Shown here piece by piece: positions 1 to 9,136 of a DNA stretch of 64,000 bases. How positions within the stretch are numbered: position 1 is the first letter of the stretch; each line of letters begins with the position of its first letter. The DNA is from Winogradskyella eximia (GTDB lineage: Bacteria > Bacteroidota > Bacteroidia > Flavobacteriales > Flavobacteriaceae). The stretch is taken from positions 1 to 64,000 of the forward strand of contig NZ_QRDV01000003.1 in assembly GCF_003386165.1 (NCBI RefSeq), in the 5' to 3' direction. Made by a program: the position numbers and the translations under genes. The notes below the pieces were generated by a model, which was given only the letters and a program-made list of their open reading frames with translations, did no database searches and was not told the origin of the DNA.

Positions 1-3000
1 GACACAACTAGCAGACTCAGAAACTAATTGCTGACCAACACCAATGCATCCTGTGTCATTAAACTCAACCTCAACCTCATACAAACCAGCCTCTAAAACA
101 GTTAAACTCAAACTATTTTCTCCCTCTATAATACCTCCGTCACGATACCAAGTAATATACACTTCAGATGTAGCATAATTTTCTGGAATTGCTTCGATTA
201 TTATTGGACTTGAAGCATTAGGACATACCTCATAATTAGAATCTGAAGAAAAACTAGTAAAAGGCTCATTACCAATAATCAAATTAAAATTGTTGATTAC
301 ATAGCAATTTGCATAATCAACAGACTCAACCCTTACAAATAAAGTCTCCCCTGAACTATCATAAGAATTTGGCAAAGCACCTGAATCAGCCATTGCATCT
401 GCCTCAGAAGCATAATAATATACATTAAATAGCGACGCATCTTGACCATTAAGAATAGCAATATCATGACTCGCTAAATCAAAACTTGCCACACCATCGT
501 CATCAAAATCGCAACCTATTAAATCCACACTTTCTGCTGTGTGAGATGGCTGAGTAATAACCAACAAAAATGATGTTGTAGCATAACAACCTGAATTATT
601 GTCTTCTATTCTTGCATAAATAATTTGAGGACTTGAAACATTAGTGTACGTAGTTGGCAACGCACTTAAATCATCAAAAGCATCCTGTTCAGAACTATGA
701 TATGTTATTGTATAATTAGAAGCATCTTGATCACCCAAAATATTACTATCATTCTCATTAAGATTAAAGACAGCTTGATTTGTAGTAGAGCACTCAGATA
801 AATCAACTGCAGGATTGGCTGTTGGAACAGCTAGAAATTCAACAAGTATGCTATCAAAAATCATACAATTGCCTGAGAAAATAACTTGAGCCTCATAAAA
901 ATCTGGCTCAGTAACAGTTAATGTAGATGACGTTTCACCTGGAATAGCAAACCCATCTTTAAACCAAACATGTGGAAAATCAGGCGCAAAAGTGTTTAGG
1001 ATTATAGGCTCGTTTAAACAAGTTGCCGTGCCTGCATCTATAGTAATATCTTCTCCTAAACTCAATTCTCCGATATCGAAACTACCGGCTTTAAGAAAAA
1101 CACCAGTATCATATTGCGAATCTCTATCATCAGCAACAACGAGTTTTATATGATAAGTCTCACCAATATTTACTGGAGATTGCGCCGTAAATACAACTGT
1201 TCTACCATTATAATTCATTGGTGGTAAATTTTCAGTTATATATTCCCCAAAGTACTCTTCGTTAATAGCGAAACAAGATGTATTTTCAGGATGAATATTA
1301 GTTGTTAATATTGGAGTATTTGTATTTGGAATCACTGCTAGATTCGTCGTATTATCATTTGAATCTGTTAAGAAAAAAGCAAAGGCATCTGAAAAATCAC
1401 ATTCATCAGTACCACCAATAGCTCCAGTATATTCCTCTGACGCCATTAAAAAATCAAAGCTTATATTTGGTGAATAGGGAACAAAATCAAACTCTATTAT
1501 AGTCGCATTTCTAGAATCCACACCAAAATTAGTATCTAAATCGTTATCACCAGGCCATGCACTTCCTCCTGCACTCATTAAATTACTATTTGTACCAGCT
1601 GCTGCTATTGCATGTCCAGTAGTCATTAAAACCCCTTCACTAAAAGGAAACTCTTCTCCGTCCATTGTAAAATAACCAATTCCATTTGGCTGAGTATCAC
1701 TAAAACTTGTACCTGTTGTAAATGTAATATTTGATACATTGGCACAATCACTTCCAAACAATATATCTTGTATCAATTCTTCAACGGTATGTGAAGTATC
1801 GCTTACTTCTATACTATTAAAACCTGGCTTAATACATAAATCAAAAGTAACATCTTCATCATCCGAACCCTCAGAGAACACCCTTATAAAATAGGTATTA
1901 CCAATTACTAACTGTGGTGTTATACTAGTAGTACTATCTATGCAATATAATTCGTTAAGATTTCCACAACTCCCCTCATAAACAGCATGATTAATACCAG
2001 ACGCATTGTCATTGGCAACTATATTTTCGAATGTTATTATTTGGCTATCATCTAAAGCTATGAACTGAAACCATACATCATCATCAGAATCACCTGAACA
2101 AGAAGATGAAGCAACACCAGATGGAGTAGCCGATAAAAGCGTACCAGCTGTTAATTGAGCACAACTCTCATCTGTATTTACAACTGCAACTGTAGCATTT
2201 AAACAGTCATTATTTTCAGGAATACAAGCCATTAACTGTATAGGCAAACTATTGAACACGCAATTAAAATCTTGATCATTACTTAACGTATATATAACGT
2301 CTATATTAAATGGAAATGGACCAATTTGATATGTCCCAACGGAAGTAATACTAGTTGTATTTAAGTCTATATTGTTAGATAAGGTTAATGAAGCTGCACT
2401 ACCTAATGACGTAACACTAACATCCAACAAGTATTGATCACCATTATCACAATCATCCACAAAAGCGAACGTTGACTCAGAATTTGTGCAGGTAGCACAA
2501 GAAACTGTATAATTAATACCATCTTTCATAGGCAAGTCACCACTAGCACAACTCGATGGCAAAAAATCATCTGAAGCAATATAAAATGATATTCTATTAC
2601 CACTAGATGTATAAGAAACACCTGTAAGATCACCTTCATTACCAAAAAAATAATCAGTATATGCAACAATAGAAGAACCATCTGTATCAAGAACAACTAA
2701 TGGATCCCATCCTTCTTGAACATAACCAGACTGAAAAGTTAAAGTTAAAGGCGTACCATCTGTACTTGTATAAGTAAATACTTCGGGATTTACTACTCCA
2801 TTATCACCATAACACATAGACTCAACCAATGGACCTACACTACAATCAATAATAAAGTCTGTTTGTATTGGTGTTGTAAAAGTAAGAGGGCCTGCCCAAA
2901 TACTATTGCCATTTGTACAATTTGCTCTTACATATACATCATACTCAGCACCAAACGATAGGCCATTCTCGACAATACTTGTAACTGAAGATAATGTACC

Positions 3001-3768
3001 AGATGTTGGAATGCTAGTTCCTGAGGGAATCACAACATACTCCCAAGACGTTTCACTATCATTAGCTACCCAAGAAAAACTAGCAAAAGCATTTGTATCA
3101 TTAGAATTTACATAATTAAGAGATAGCGTTGGTGAAATACAAAATGTTCCACAAGTTTCTACACGTACCAAATCAATAGACATATCTGCTCTGCTACTAA
3201 AAGTTGCTCGCGTATTCTTAAATTCAAGATATATAGATTGTCCGAGGTAAGCATCTAAATTTATACCTACTGGCACCCATGCTTCAGAACTAGACGTCTG
3301 TAATTGACCAGCCCATGTAAATACATTTGTAAATGGGCCAGAAATTGAATTAGAAACTCCAACTTCTAACTGCCCCATATTATCACCATAAGCATGCATA
3401 TAAAAAGACAGTTCAGCTCCATCTGTGGCTGTAGTAAGATCAATAACAGGACTAATAATTGAAGCTGATAGCTGATTAACATTACCCGAAGCCTCATAAT
3501 TCATATAATGAGAACCGCTAAAGGCTGAATTTGGACCCGTAGAGCTACTATCTGAGTTACCTGGCACTTCCCAATTACCACCAATATTATTTGTTGTTAT
3601 ATCTCCGATCCATCCATCAGAATCATCAAATTCTGCTGTAAATACAAACGTAGAGTTGTTAGAAGGACAAGACACTCCAATAGGTGGAGATATTGTTTGA
3701 GATAAAGCTATTGAACTCCCAAGCAAACAGAAAGCTAAAAAGGTTAGTTTGAAGATTTTCTTATTCAT
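1..3768 (-). CDS. Large secreted choice-of-anchor L protein, C-terminus missing (probable T9SS substrate)
   Basis: The reading frame is open from an ATG at 3768 to the window edge: 1256 codons with no stop, so the C-terminus lies outside. Residues 1-23 are a signal peptide (lysines, hydrophobic core, ending SIALSQ). A MAM/jelly-roll-like module follows (about 25-185), then a fibronectin III-like module, then domains rich in paired cysteines. A choice-of-anchor L domain sits at about 680-880; I recognise its acidic DNDLD-type motif and the LMASEEY segment. After it come repeated SprB/gliding-adhesin-type modules containing Asn-Glu-Asn-Asp. Proteins of this build in Flavobacteriaceae usually end in a T9SS type B sorting domain, which cannot be seen here. 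It is probably a cell-surface adhesin or large exoprotein. It is followed upstream by another T9SS protein on the same strand, with a terminator between them. The domain type is fairly certain; the ligand is unknown. Confidence 0.8.
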   Translation of the reverse strand, partial: MNKKIFKLTFLAFCLLGSSIALSQTISPPIGVSCPSNNSTFVFTAEFDDSDGWIGDITTNNIGGNWEVPGNSDSSSTGPNSAFSGSHYMNYEASGNVNQLSASIISPVIDLTTATDGAELSFYMHAYGDNMGQLEVGVSNSISGPFTNVFTWAGQLQTSSSEAWVPVGINLDAYLGQSIYLEFKNTRATFSSRADMSIDLVRVETCGTFCISPTLSLNYVNSNDTNAFASFSWVANDSETSWEYVVIPSGTSIPTSGTLSSVTSIVENGLSFGAEYDVYVRANCTNGNSIWAGPLTFTTPIQTDFIIDCSVGPLVESMCYGDNGVVNPEVFTYTSTDGTPLTLTFQSGYVQEGWDPLVVLDTDGSSIVAYTDYFFGNEGDLTGVSYTSSGNRISFYIASDDFLPSSCASGDLPMKDGINYTVSCATCTNSESTFAFVDDCDNGDQYLLDVSVTSLGSAASLTLSNNIDLNTTSITSVGTYQIGPFPFNIDVIYTLSNDQDFNCVFNSLPIQLMACIPENNDCLNATVAVVNTDESCAQLTAGTLLSATPSGVASSSCSGDSDDDVWFQFIALDDSQIITFENIVANDNASGINHAVYEGSCGNLNELYCIDSTTSITPQLVIGNTYFIRVFSEGSDDEDVTFDLCIKPGFNSIEVSDTSHTVEELIQDILFGSDCANVSNITFTTGTSFSDTQPNGIGYFTMDGEEFPFSEGVLMTTGHAIAAAGTNSNLMSAGGSAWPGDNDLDTNFGVDSRNATIIEFDFVPYSPNISFDFLMASEEYTGAIGGTDECDFSDAFAFFLTDSNDNTTNLAVIPNTNTPILTTNIHPENTSCFAINEEYFGEYITENLPPMNYNGRTVVFTAQSPVNIGETYHIKLVVADDRDSQYDTGVFLKAGSFDIGELSLGEDITIDAGTATCLNEPIILNTFAPDFPHVWFKDGFAIPGETSSTLTVTEPDFYEAQVIFSGNCMIFDSILVEFLAVPTANPAVDLSECSTTNQAVFNLNENDSNILGDQDASNYTITYHSSEQDAFDDLSALPTTYTNVSSPQIIYARIEDNNSGCYATTSFLLVITQPSHTAESVDLIGCDFDDDGVASFDLASHDIAILNGQDASLFNVYYYASEADAMADSGALPNSYDSSGETLFVRVESVDYANCYVINNFNLIIGNEPFTSFSSDSNYEVCPNASSPIIIEAIPENYATSEVYITWYRDGGIIEGENSLSLTVLEAGLYEVEVEFNDTGCIGVGQQLVSESASCV

Positions 3769-3847
3769 TTCAATTTTTATTTATTCGGTGAAAAAAAATA
3801 GGTGATTTTTAAACAGAAATCCTGTTAAATCCTACATTAAAAAACAA

Positions 3848-3880
3848 CAAAAGCCACAAAGTAAAATTGAGTGGCTTTTG
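3848..3880 (-). terminator. Rho-independent terminator after the 1021-residue T9SS protein
   Basis: A perfect 10-bp stem (CAAAAGCCAC at 3848-3857, GTGGCTTTTG at 3871-3880) with a 13-base loop. Read on the minus strand, the stem is followed by a T-rich run (TTGTTTTTTAA). It lies 15 bases past the stop codon of the gene ending at 3896 and separates it from the next gene, which starts at 3768. Confidence 0.8.
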
Positions 3881-3895
3881 TATTTTAAAGCAAAT

Positions 3896-6800
3896 TTATT
3901 GCTTAATTACTCGTATCGTTTTTGTAACACTTTCAATAGTTACTTTAACAAAATAAGTTCCAATACTTAAGTTAGACATATCTAACTCACTAGAGATACT
4001 GCTAGGAGCTGTTCTAAACATTTCTTGACCTAACATATTATACACCGTTATGGTTTCTATACTTTTTTGAGCATTTAATGACAACGTATTTTTAACTGGA
4101 TTAGGATAATAAGTAAATGCAGATTTGTTAACCAAATCATCAATACTTAAAGTAGCACAAGTCACTGTTGCTTCCCACCCTGTTAGGTTATACCCAGCAT
4201 CTGATCTAAACTCAATAGTTAAGGCTCCTGATGGATCTGTAGATGTGAAAAAATCTCCAATATGAAGTTCACTACTTGCTACTATAGTATTATCACCATT
4301 TCCACTGTCTTGTCCACACAATGTTTGTGCTAAAACAGGATATGTATTATCTGGTCCATTATAAATAGTTAAGTAATCGTAACAGCCATCTTGGTCTCCA
4401 GAACCAAAGGTGTCAACTTCTAAATCAACGTGTGTGAACGTAATTGTTACTGATTCTCCTGCAGAATCAGGAAGTATTGTTGTAGACGAAAATTCAGACT
4501 CTGAATAAGCAGCATGGCTACCTCCTCCATCAACAAATACACCTCCACAAGCCGGAGGAATTATTGCGGTTGCAAATGTATATGGACCAACCCACGAAGA
4601 AACACCATTTACGCCACATTCGGATTGCACATAAAATTCGTAATGGTTATCATCTGTTAGGCCTGTATATGAATATGGATTTGTAACCCCAGAAATTGTA
4701 GCTACTCCTGTTACGGTTTCACCTCCAGTAACATCAACAATCTCAATATTCCAAGTTGTAGCAGTACCGTTAGCAGCCCATTCTAAATCTGCTGTTGTAG
4801 TCGTAATATTTGTTACAGATAACTCTGTAGGAGACATACATAAAGGAGCCTCATCAAAAGTAACATCATCAATCGCTATATCATCATCAAAATCACCTGG
4901 CTCAATCACTTCAGAAAATGTAAAACGTGCTTGTGCTGGTCCTGTAAAAGTTAGACCACTAATATCAATAGTCTTTAATTCCCATCCCGCTGTGTTTGTG
5001 TTATATGTTCCCACAAGATTCCAAGCAGCACCATCCCAAACTTCCACATCTAATTGTGCATTTTCTGAATCTTCTGAATTACTTATTTCATAAAAACTTA
5101 ATGCTGGTGTTGTGAGTGCAGTAACGTCTACAAAAGGACTCACCAAATATCTAGGACCATGATCTTGAGACGCATCTGCTGCTGCATAGAAACCACCAGT
5201 TGCCGTACTTCCTGTAATTAATCCATCATCTCCAACATGGCTCAATCCTGATGCTTCAAAAATCCAATCTTCTTCTCCTGAATCGCTATATATTCTCCAA
5301 CAATCTGGTATGGCACCTCCATTATCAAAACCTTCTGTATATGGTGCCGTAAGCGGATTACAATCTGTTTGAAAAGCCACTGGCCCCACCCAAAACGAAT
5401 TACCATCAGTTGTACCACAATTTGACTGTACATAATATTCATACTCAGTATTTGGTAACAAACCGGTTACCGTATATGGATTAGTAATTTCAGACAGTGT
5501 TGCGACACCTGTTACTGTTTCACTTGCTGTTATATTAACTATTTCAATATTCCAAGCTACGGCAGTACCAGTCTCTGTCCATGCTAAATCTGCTGTTGTA
5601 GCCGTAACATTTGCAACTGTTAAATCAGCTGGAAAAATACAAGCTATAGGGTTATCAAAAATGACATCATCAATAGCAATATCATCATCACCGCCACCGT
5701 TAGGTTCAGAAAAAGTAAAGCGAGCTTGTGCAGGTCCTGTATATACTAAACCACTTATATCTATAGATTTCAATTCCCAACCAGCTGTATTTGTATTATA
5801 GGTCGCCATAAGATTCCATGCCGCACCATCCCAAACTTCTACATCTAATTGTGCATTATCTGAATCCTCAGCATTACTTATTTCATAAAAACGTAATTCT
5901 GGTGTCGATAATGTACTTACATCCACTAAAGGACTCATTAAATATCTTGGACCATGGTTACTCGACGCATCACAAACAGCATAATAGCCATTTGATAATG
6001 TACTGCCTGAAAGGTCTCCACCATCACCAACATGACTTGGACCAGATTCGTTAAAAAACCAATCTTCTTCTCCTGAATCGCTAGACATTGTCCAACAATC
6101 TGGAATATCACCAGCGTTCTCAAAATTTTGTATGTAAGGAGCTGTAAACGCATCACAAGATGTCCTAAAAGACATTGGACCTACCCAAATAGATGGCCCT
6201 TCTGTGCCACAATCAGCTTGTACATAAAATTCATAATCATTGTTAGATGTTAAACCAGATAAAGTATAAGGGTTAGTAACACCACTAACAGTTGAAGCAC
6301 CAGTAACAGATCCACCTGCAGTAATATCAACAACTTCCAAATTCCAAGATGTTGCCGTACCATTTTCTGTCCATGTTAAATCTGCCGTGATATTAGATGT
6401 ATTTATCACGGTTAAATCCGTAGGCTCCATACATGCCGGAAATGTGTCGTTTATAAAATTATCTACAAACAATTCCCATTCATCTTGTGAGGTTGACCTA
6501 ACGGCAACATAAACTGATTGACCATTATAAGCAGATAAATCTAAAGTTACTTTAGTCCAAGCAGAAGGGGCATTGCTTTCTGCTTGCAGAACTACAGTAA
6601 AATCTGCAGCAACAGTTGTAGCTGTAGACAACAAAATCTCATAAGGCTCCAAAAACGCACCACTTCTTGATTTTATATAGAATGTTAATCTATCGTTTAA
6701 ACCAGAAGTTACTGTAATTTGAGGTGTAATTAAATAATCATCGTTAGCTTCAGGATAGCCTGACTCAATCCTTGCAACAGCTATACCATCTTGAGCACCT

Positions 6801-6961
6801 TCACCCTCTGGTGTATCATCCCACTCCCACGAATTTGTACTAGCAAGATCTAAAATAGTCCAAGTTGCAGGTATTTCTGTTTCAAAGCTCTCAGTAAATT
6901 GTGCATTAGATCGCCAACAAAAAGCAATCATTACTAAAAATAGTAAAGTAATTTTTTTCAT
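3896..6961 (-). CDS. Secreted MAM-like/fibronectin III/CUB protein with T9SS type A sorting tail
   Basis: 1021 residues. Residues 1-20 are a signal peptide ending SNAQ. The order is: MAM-like or cleaved-adhesin-like module (about 21-178), fibronectin III (179-270), MAM-like module 2 (271-450), fibronectin III, MAM-like module 3 (about 544-727), fibronectin III, a CUB-like domain (about 825-935, with GCYDYLTIYNG), and a C-terminal Por/T9SS type A sorting domain (about 950-1021) starting at FTYYPNPVKN and ending in IRVIKQ. Modules 2 and 3 are close copies of each other. The protein is expected to cross the outer membrane by the T9SS and be released or anchored at the surface. No protease or glycosidase catalytic motif is visible, so adhesion or matrix binding is the best guess. 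The ATG at 6961 directly precedes the signal peptide. A divergent transmembrane regulator gene starts at 7300. Confidence 0.88.
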   Translation of the reverse strand: MKKITLLFLVMIAFCWRSNAQFTESFETEIPATWTILDLASTNSWEWDDTPEGEGAQDGIAVARIESGYPEANDDYLITPQITVTSGLNDRLTFYIKSRSGAFLEPYEILLSTATTVAADFTVVLQAESNAPSAWTKVTLDLSAYNGQSVYVAVRSTSQDEWELFVDNFINDTFPACMEPTDLTVINTSNITADLTWTENGTATSWNLEVVDITAGGSVTGASTVSGVTNPYTLSGLTSNNDYEFYVQADCGTEGPSIWVGPMSFRTSCDAFTAPYIQNFENAGDIPDCWTMSSDSGEEDWFFNESGPSHVGDGGDLSGSTLSNGYYAVCDASSNHGPRYLMSPLVDVSTLSTPELRFYEISNAEDSDNAQLDVEVWDGAAWNLMATYNTNTAGWELKSIDISGLVYTGPAQARFTFSEPNGGGDDDIAIDDVIFDNPIACIFPADLTVANVTATTADLAWTETGTAVAWNIEIVNITASETVTGVATLSEITNPYTVTGLLPNTEYEYYVQSNCGTTDGNSFWVGPVAFQTDCNPLTAPYTEGFDNGGAIPDCWRIYSDSGEEDWIFEASGLSHVGDDGLITGSTATGGFYAAADASQDHGPRYLVSPFVDVTALTTPALSFYEISNSEDSENAQLDVEVWDGAAWNLVGTYNTNTAGWELKTIDISGLTFTGPAQARFTFSEVIEPGDFDDDIAIDDVTFDEAPLCMSPTELSVTNITTTTADLEWAANGTATTWNIEIVDVTGGETVTGVATISGVTNPYSYTGLTDDNHYEFYVQSECGVNGVSSWVGPYTFATAIIPPACGGVFVDGGGSHAAYSESEFSSTTILPDSAGESVTITFTHVDLEVDTFGSGDQDGCYDYLTIYNGPDNTYPVLAQTLCGQDSGNGDNTIVASSELHIGDFFTSTDPSGALTIEFRSDAGYNLTGWEATVTCATLSIDDLVNKSAFTYYPNPVKNTLSLNAQKSIETITVYNMLGQEMFRTAPSSISSELDMSNLSIGTYFVKVTIESVTKTIRVIKQ
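4850..6155. repeat. Intragenic duplication of a MAM-like plus fibronectin III unit
   Basis: Two units about 810 bases (270 codons) apart encode nearly the same protein text. Both contain IPDCW, DSGEEDW, SHVGD, HGPRYL, NAQLDVEVWDGAAWNL, TYNTNTAGWELK and GPAQARFTFSE. Conservation extends to the DNA: the antisense frames also remain open and similar. This points to a fairly recent tandem duplication, or gene conversion, inside one adhesin gene. Confidence 0.8.
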
Positions 6962-7299
6962 AAATTTTGGAATTAATTGGTTAGTGTTTTAATAGTTAAA
7001 AAACCTAATCTCCTATAATAGAGTTAAATATTTTAAAACTTATGAAGCTAAAGTTGGACATTATGTTTTATATTTCAATTTTTTAAGGGTTATCAAAAGG
7101 TAATCACCGCAAAAAAAAGTAACTAAAACACTAATAGTCAGGGATTAATATTTTAACACAAAAATCGAAAAATCAACAACAATTGACCTATATAGCCTCA
7201 GTATTATCACATTATCACGATAATAATTACGGAAAAAGCACAAAAAAAAAGCTGAATCTAAAACATTAAAATTGCATTTAGAGAAATAACCAATCACAT
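6962..7299. other. Divergent intergenic region between T9SS adhesin and TPR-HTH regulator
   Basis: 338 bases of AT-rich DNA with no convincing small ORF or RNA gene. It must hold the start signals for both flanking genes. The only ordered sequence I see is a direct repeat ATTATCAC-ATTATCAC at 7203-7218. It runs into GATAAT, so that 7211-7224 also reads as an inverted repeat ATTATC-AC-GATAAT. A TACCTTTTG-like match to the Bacteroidota -7 element faces the adhesin gene at 7104-7096, but no matching upstream TTG is well placed. Confidence 0.5.
7203..7224. promoter_or_regulatory. Candidate regulator-binding site: direct plus inverted ATTATCAC repeat
   Basis: ATTATCAC occurs twice in immediate succession (7203-7210 and 7211-7218). 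The second copy pairs with GATAAT at 7219-7224 to form a short dyad. It lies 76 bases before the start of the TPR-HTH gene and could be an autoregulatory operator. AT-rich DNA produces such patterns by chance, so this is a weak call. Confidence 0.3.
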
Positions 7300-9051
7300 A
7301 TGTCTTTAACTAAATCAAAAAACTTACTTACCTGGATCGTCTTTCTATTATGTTATAATCTGTTTTACGCACAAAACAATGAAGTCTTAATTGACCTAAG
7401 AGAAGTAGATAGCCTAAATAAGCTTTACTATGGTAAACATTCTGAAGACGCCTATATAGCTCATCATAAAAACTTAAGAGAATCTATAAAGATGCAATAT
7501 CCAAAAGGCATTGCTTCTGCATACAAGTCACTAATGTGGTACCACGGTGTAAACAAAAATTCGAATTTAGATAGTGTTTTACATTATGCTGATTTGTTTG
7601 AGTCTAAAGTGGCAACATTTAATACAAAGAGTGATTCATTATTAATTAAATTCGTAGAACTCCCACAATACTACCTTAATAAGGGACAATTATTATCTAA
7701 TGCTTTCGGTTTACCAGAACAAGGATTAGAAAGCTATTTTAAAGTCTATCCATTAATTCCAAAGGGAGATACAAAATTATCTATCGCTTATAATATATCA
7801 ATTGCCGAAATTTACTATCAAAAATTTCAATACGATAAAGCACTTAGAGTACTTACTCCTCTTTTAAAAGATACTATAGGCATAGGCTCTTTCACAAAAA
7901 AAAGATTACTAAAAAATATTTCAGCTAATTATGTGCAAAAAGATATGGCTGAGAAAAGTTATCCCTTGCATAAAGAAATATTAAACTTAGCCATAAAAGA
8001 TAATGACATTAACGAAATCTGGTGGATTAAAAACAGATTAACAAATGATTATTTTAGATTAGGAAACCCAAAAAAAGCCATTGACTCGGCTTTAGTTGTA
8101 AGAAAATATTGCTTAGAGAACAATGACCATCAACTTATTTTCAATAATACTGTGTATTTAAGCACCTTCTATCATGCTATAGGGAATTTAAAAAAAGCAA
8201 TTGCATATAGAAAAGAAGCCATACAATATTCTTCAGGACTAGAAACCAAGAAAGACGTATATGACCGGTTAGCTATATATTACACTGAAAATAAAAAGTA
8301 TACAAATGCTATAGATATCTACAAAAAAAAGAACAGCATAATTGATAGTATAAGGTCTAATGAAAAAAAGGCCGTCACCAACTACATTGAGTCTAATGTA
8401 AAATTATTAAAAGAGAAACAAAAAAGTCAGCAAATGCAATTTAACGTTGAGCTGTTAGAAGAAAAAAATAAGAAACAGAAACTCTATCTTTTTAGTATTA
8501 GCATAGCCTTAATGACTATTATTACATTATTAAGTAGCATACTACTATATAGAAAATATAGGAAAGGAGAAAAAGTTATTGAGGTACTGAAAACTAATGA
8601 AAAAAAATTATTAGAAGAAAAAATAACCCTTAGGGAGAATCAATTAGAAGCGTCTGCAATAGCGGTAACCCAACGATTAGAAACATTAAACACAATAAAA
8701 GAAGAACTAGATTTTATTAAACAACCTAAAATACCAAAACTAGAAGAAGCAAAAACTAAAATAAATGACCTCATTAGATCTGCTTCAGACATGTCTATTA
8801 TTACAAAACGGATAGAATCAGAATATCCAACTATGACTACAAAATTAATAGAAAGATATCCTAACCTATCAGACACACAGATAAGATATTGCCTGTTGAC
8901 AAAATTAAATTTATCAATAAAAGAAACAGCTAGCATTCTAAACGTCACTCCAGATACCGTAAAAGTAGCTCGAAGCAGACTAAAAAAGAAACTAGATATA
9001 CCACCAGAAATGTCATTTAAGTTATTTCTAGATCAATTAGCAAAAGAGTAA
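7300..9051 (+). CDS. Transmembrane TPR protein with C-terminal helix-turn-helix domain (predicted membrane-bound transcription regulator)
   Basis: 583 residues. Residues 1-25 are a signal peptide or signal anchor ending FYAQ. Residues about 60-350 are helical and fit tetratricopeptide repeats (for example LKKAIAYRKEAIQY). A transmembrane helix lies at about 395-416 (LYLFSISIALMTIITLLSS), followed by a charged coiled coil (about 420-490). The C-terminal 75 residues hold a LuxR/sigma-region-4-like HTH (LSIKETASILNVTPDTVKVA). The topology puts the TPR sensor in the periplasm and the DNA-binding domain in the cytoplasm. Proteins of this build are common in Flavobacteriia, often annotated only as TPR or LuxR-type proteins. 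There is no kinase or receiver domain. It is divergent from a T9SS surface protein, which suggests but does not prove that it controls that gene. Confidence 0.82.
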   Translation: MSLTKSKNLLTWIVFLLCYNLFYAQNNEVLIDLREVDSLNKLYYGKHSEDAYIAHHKNLRESIKMQYPKGIASAYKSLMWYHGVNKNSNLDSVLHYADLFESKVATFNTKSDSLLIKFVELPQYYLNKGQLLSNAFGLPEQGLESYFKVYPLIPKGDTKLSIAYNISIAEIYYQKFQYDKALRVLTPLLKDTIGIGSFTKKRLLKNISANYVQKDMAEKSYPLHKEILNLAIKDNDINEIWWIKNRLTNDYFRLGNPKKAIDSALVVRKYCLENNDHQLIFNNTVYLSTFYHAIGNLKKAIAYRKEAIQYSSGLETKKDVYDRLAIYYTENKKYTNAIDIYKKKNSIIDSIRSNEKKAVTNYIESNVKLLKEKQKSQQMQFNVELLEEKNKKQKLYLFSISIALMTIITLLSSILLYRKYRKGEKVIEVLKTNEKKLLEEKITLRENQLEASAIAVTQRLETLNTIKEELDFIKQPKIPKLEEAKTKINDLIRSASDMSIITKRIESEYPTMTTKLIERYPNLSDTQIRYCLLTKLNLSIKETASILNVTPDTVKVARSRLKKKLDIPPEMSFKLFLDQLAKE

Positions 9052-9118
9052 TTAATTTTAAATATGATATCTAATTAAAACTTAGTTAAAAGTCTAATCA
9101 CTTCAATATGATATTTCA

Positions 9119-9126
9119 TATTTTTG
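9119..9126 (+). promoter_or_regulatory. Bacteroidota -7 promoter element for the Nfu gene
   Basis: TATTTTTG is an exact match to TAnnTTTG, the -7 consensus of the Bacteroidota primary sigma factor. It lies 11 bases before the ATG at 9137, which would give a very short leader. I see no clean TTG at the -33 position. Confidence 0.45.
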
Positions 9127-9136
9127 TAAATAAAAG

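Noticed and set aside
4850-6155. Possible CRISPR or phage-fibre repeat
   Set aside because: The repeat unit is 270 codons long, in frame in a secreted T9SS protein, with no spacer pattern or phage genes nearby.
8640-8948. Minus-strand open frame of about 102 codons inside the TPR-HTH gene
   Set aside because: It lies opposite the coiled coil and HTH domain, whose codon pattern explains it.
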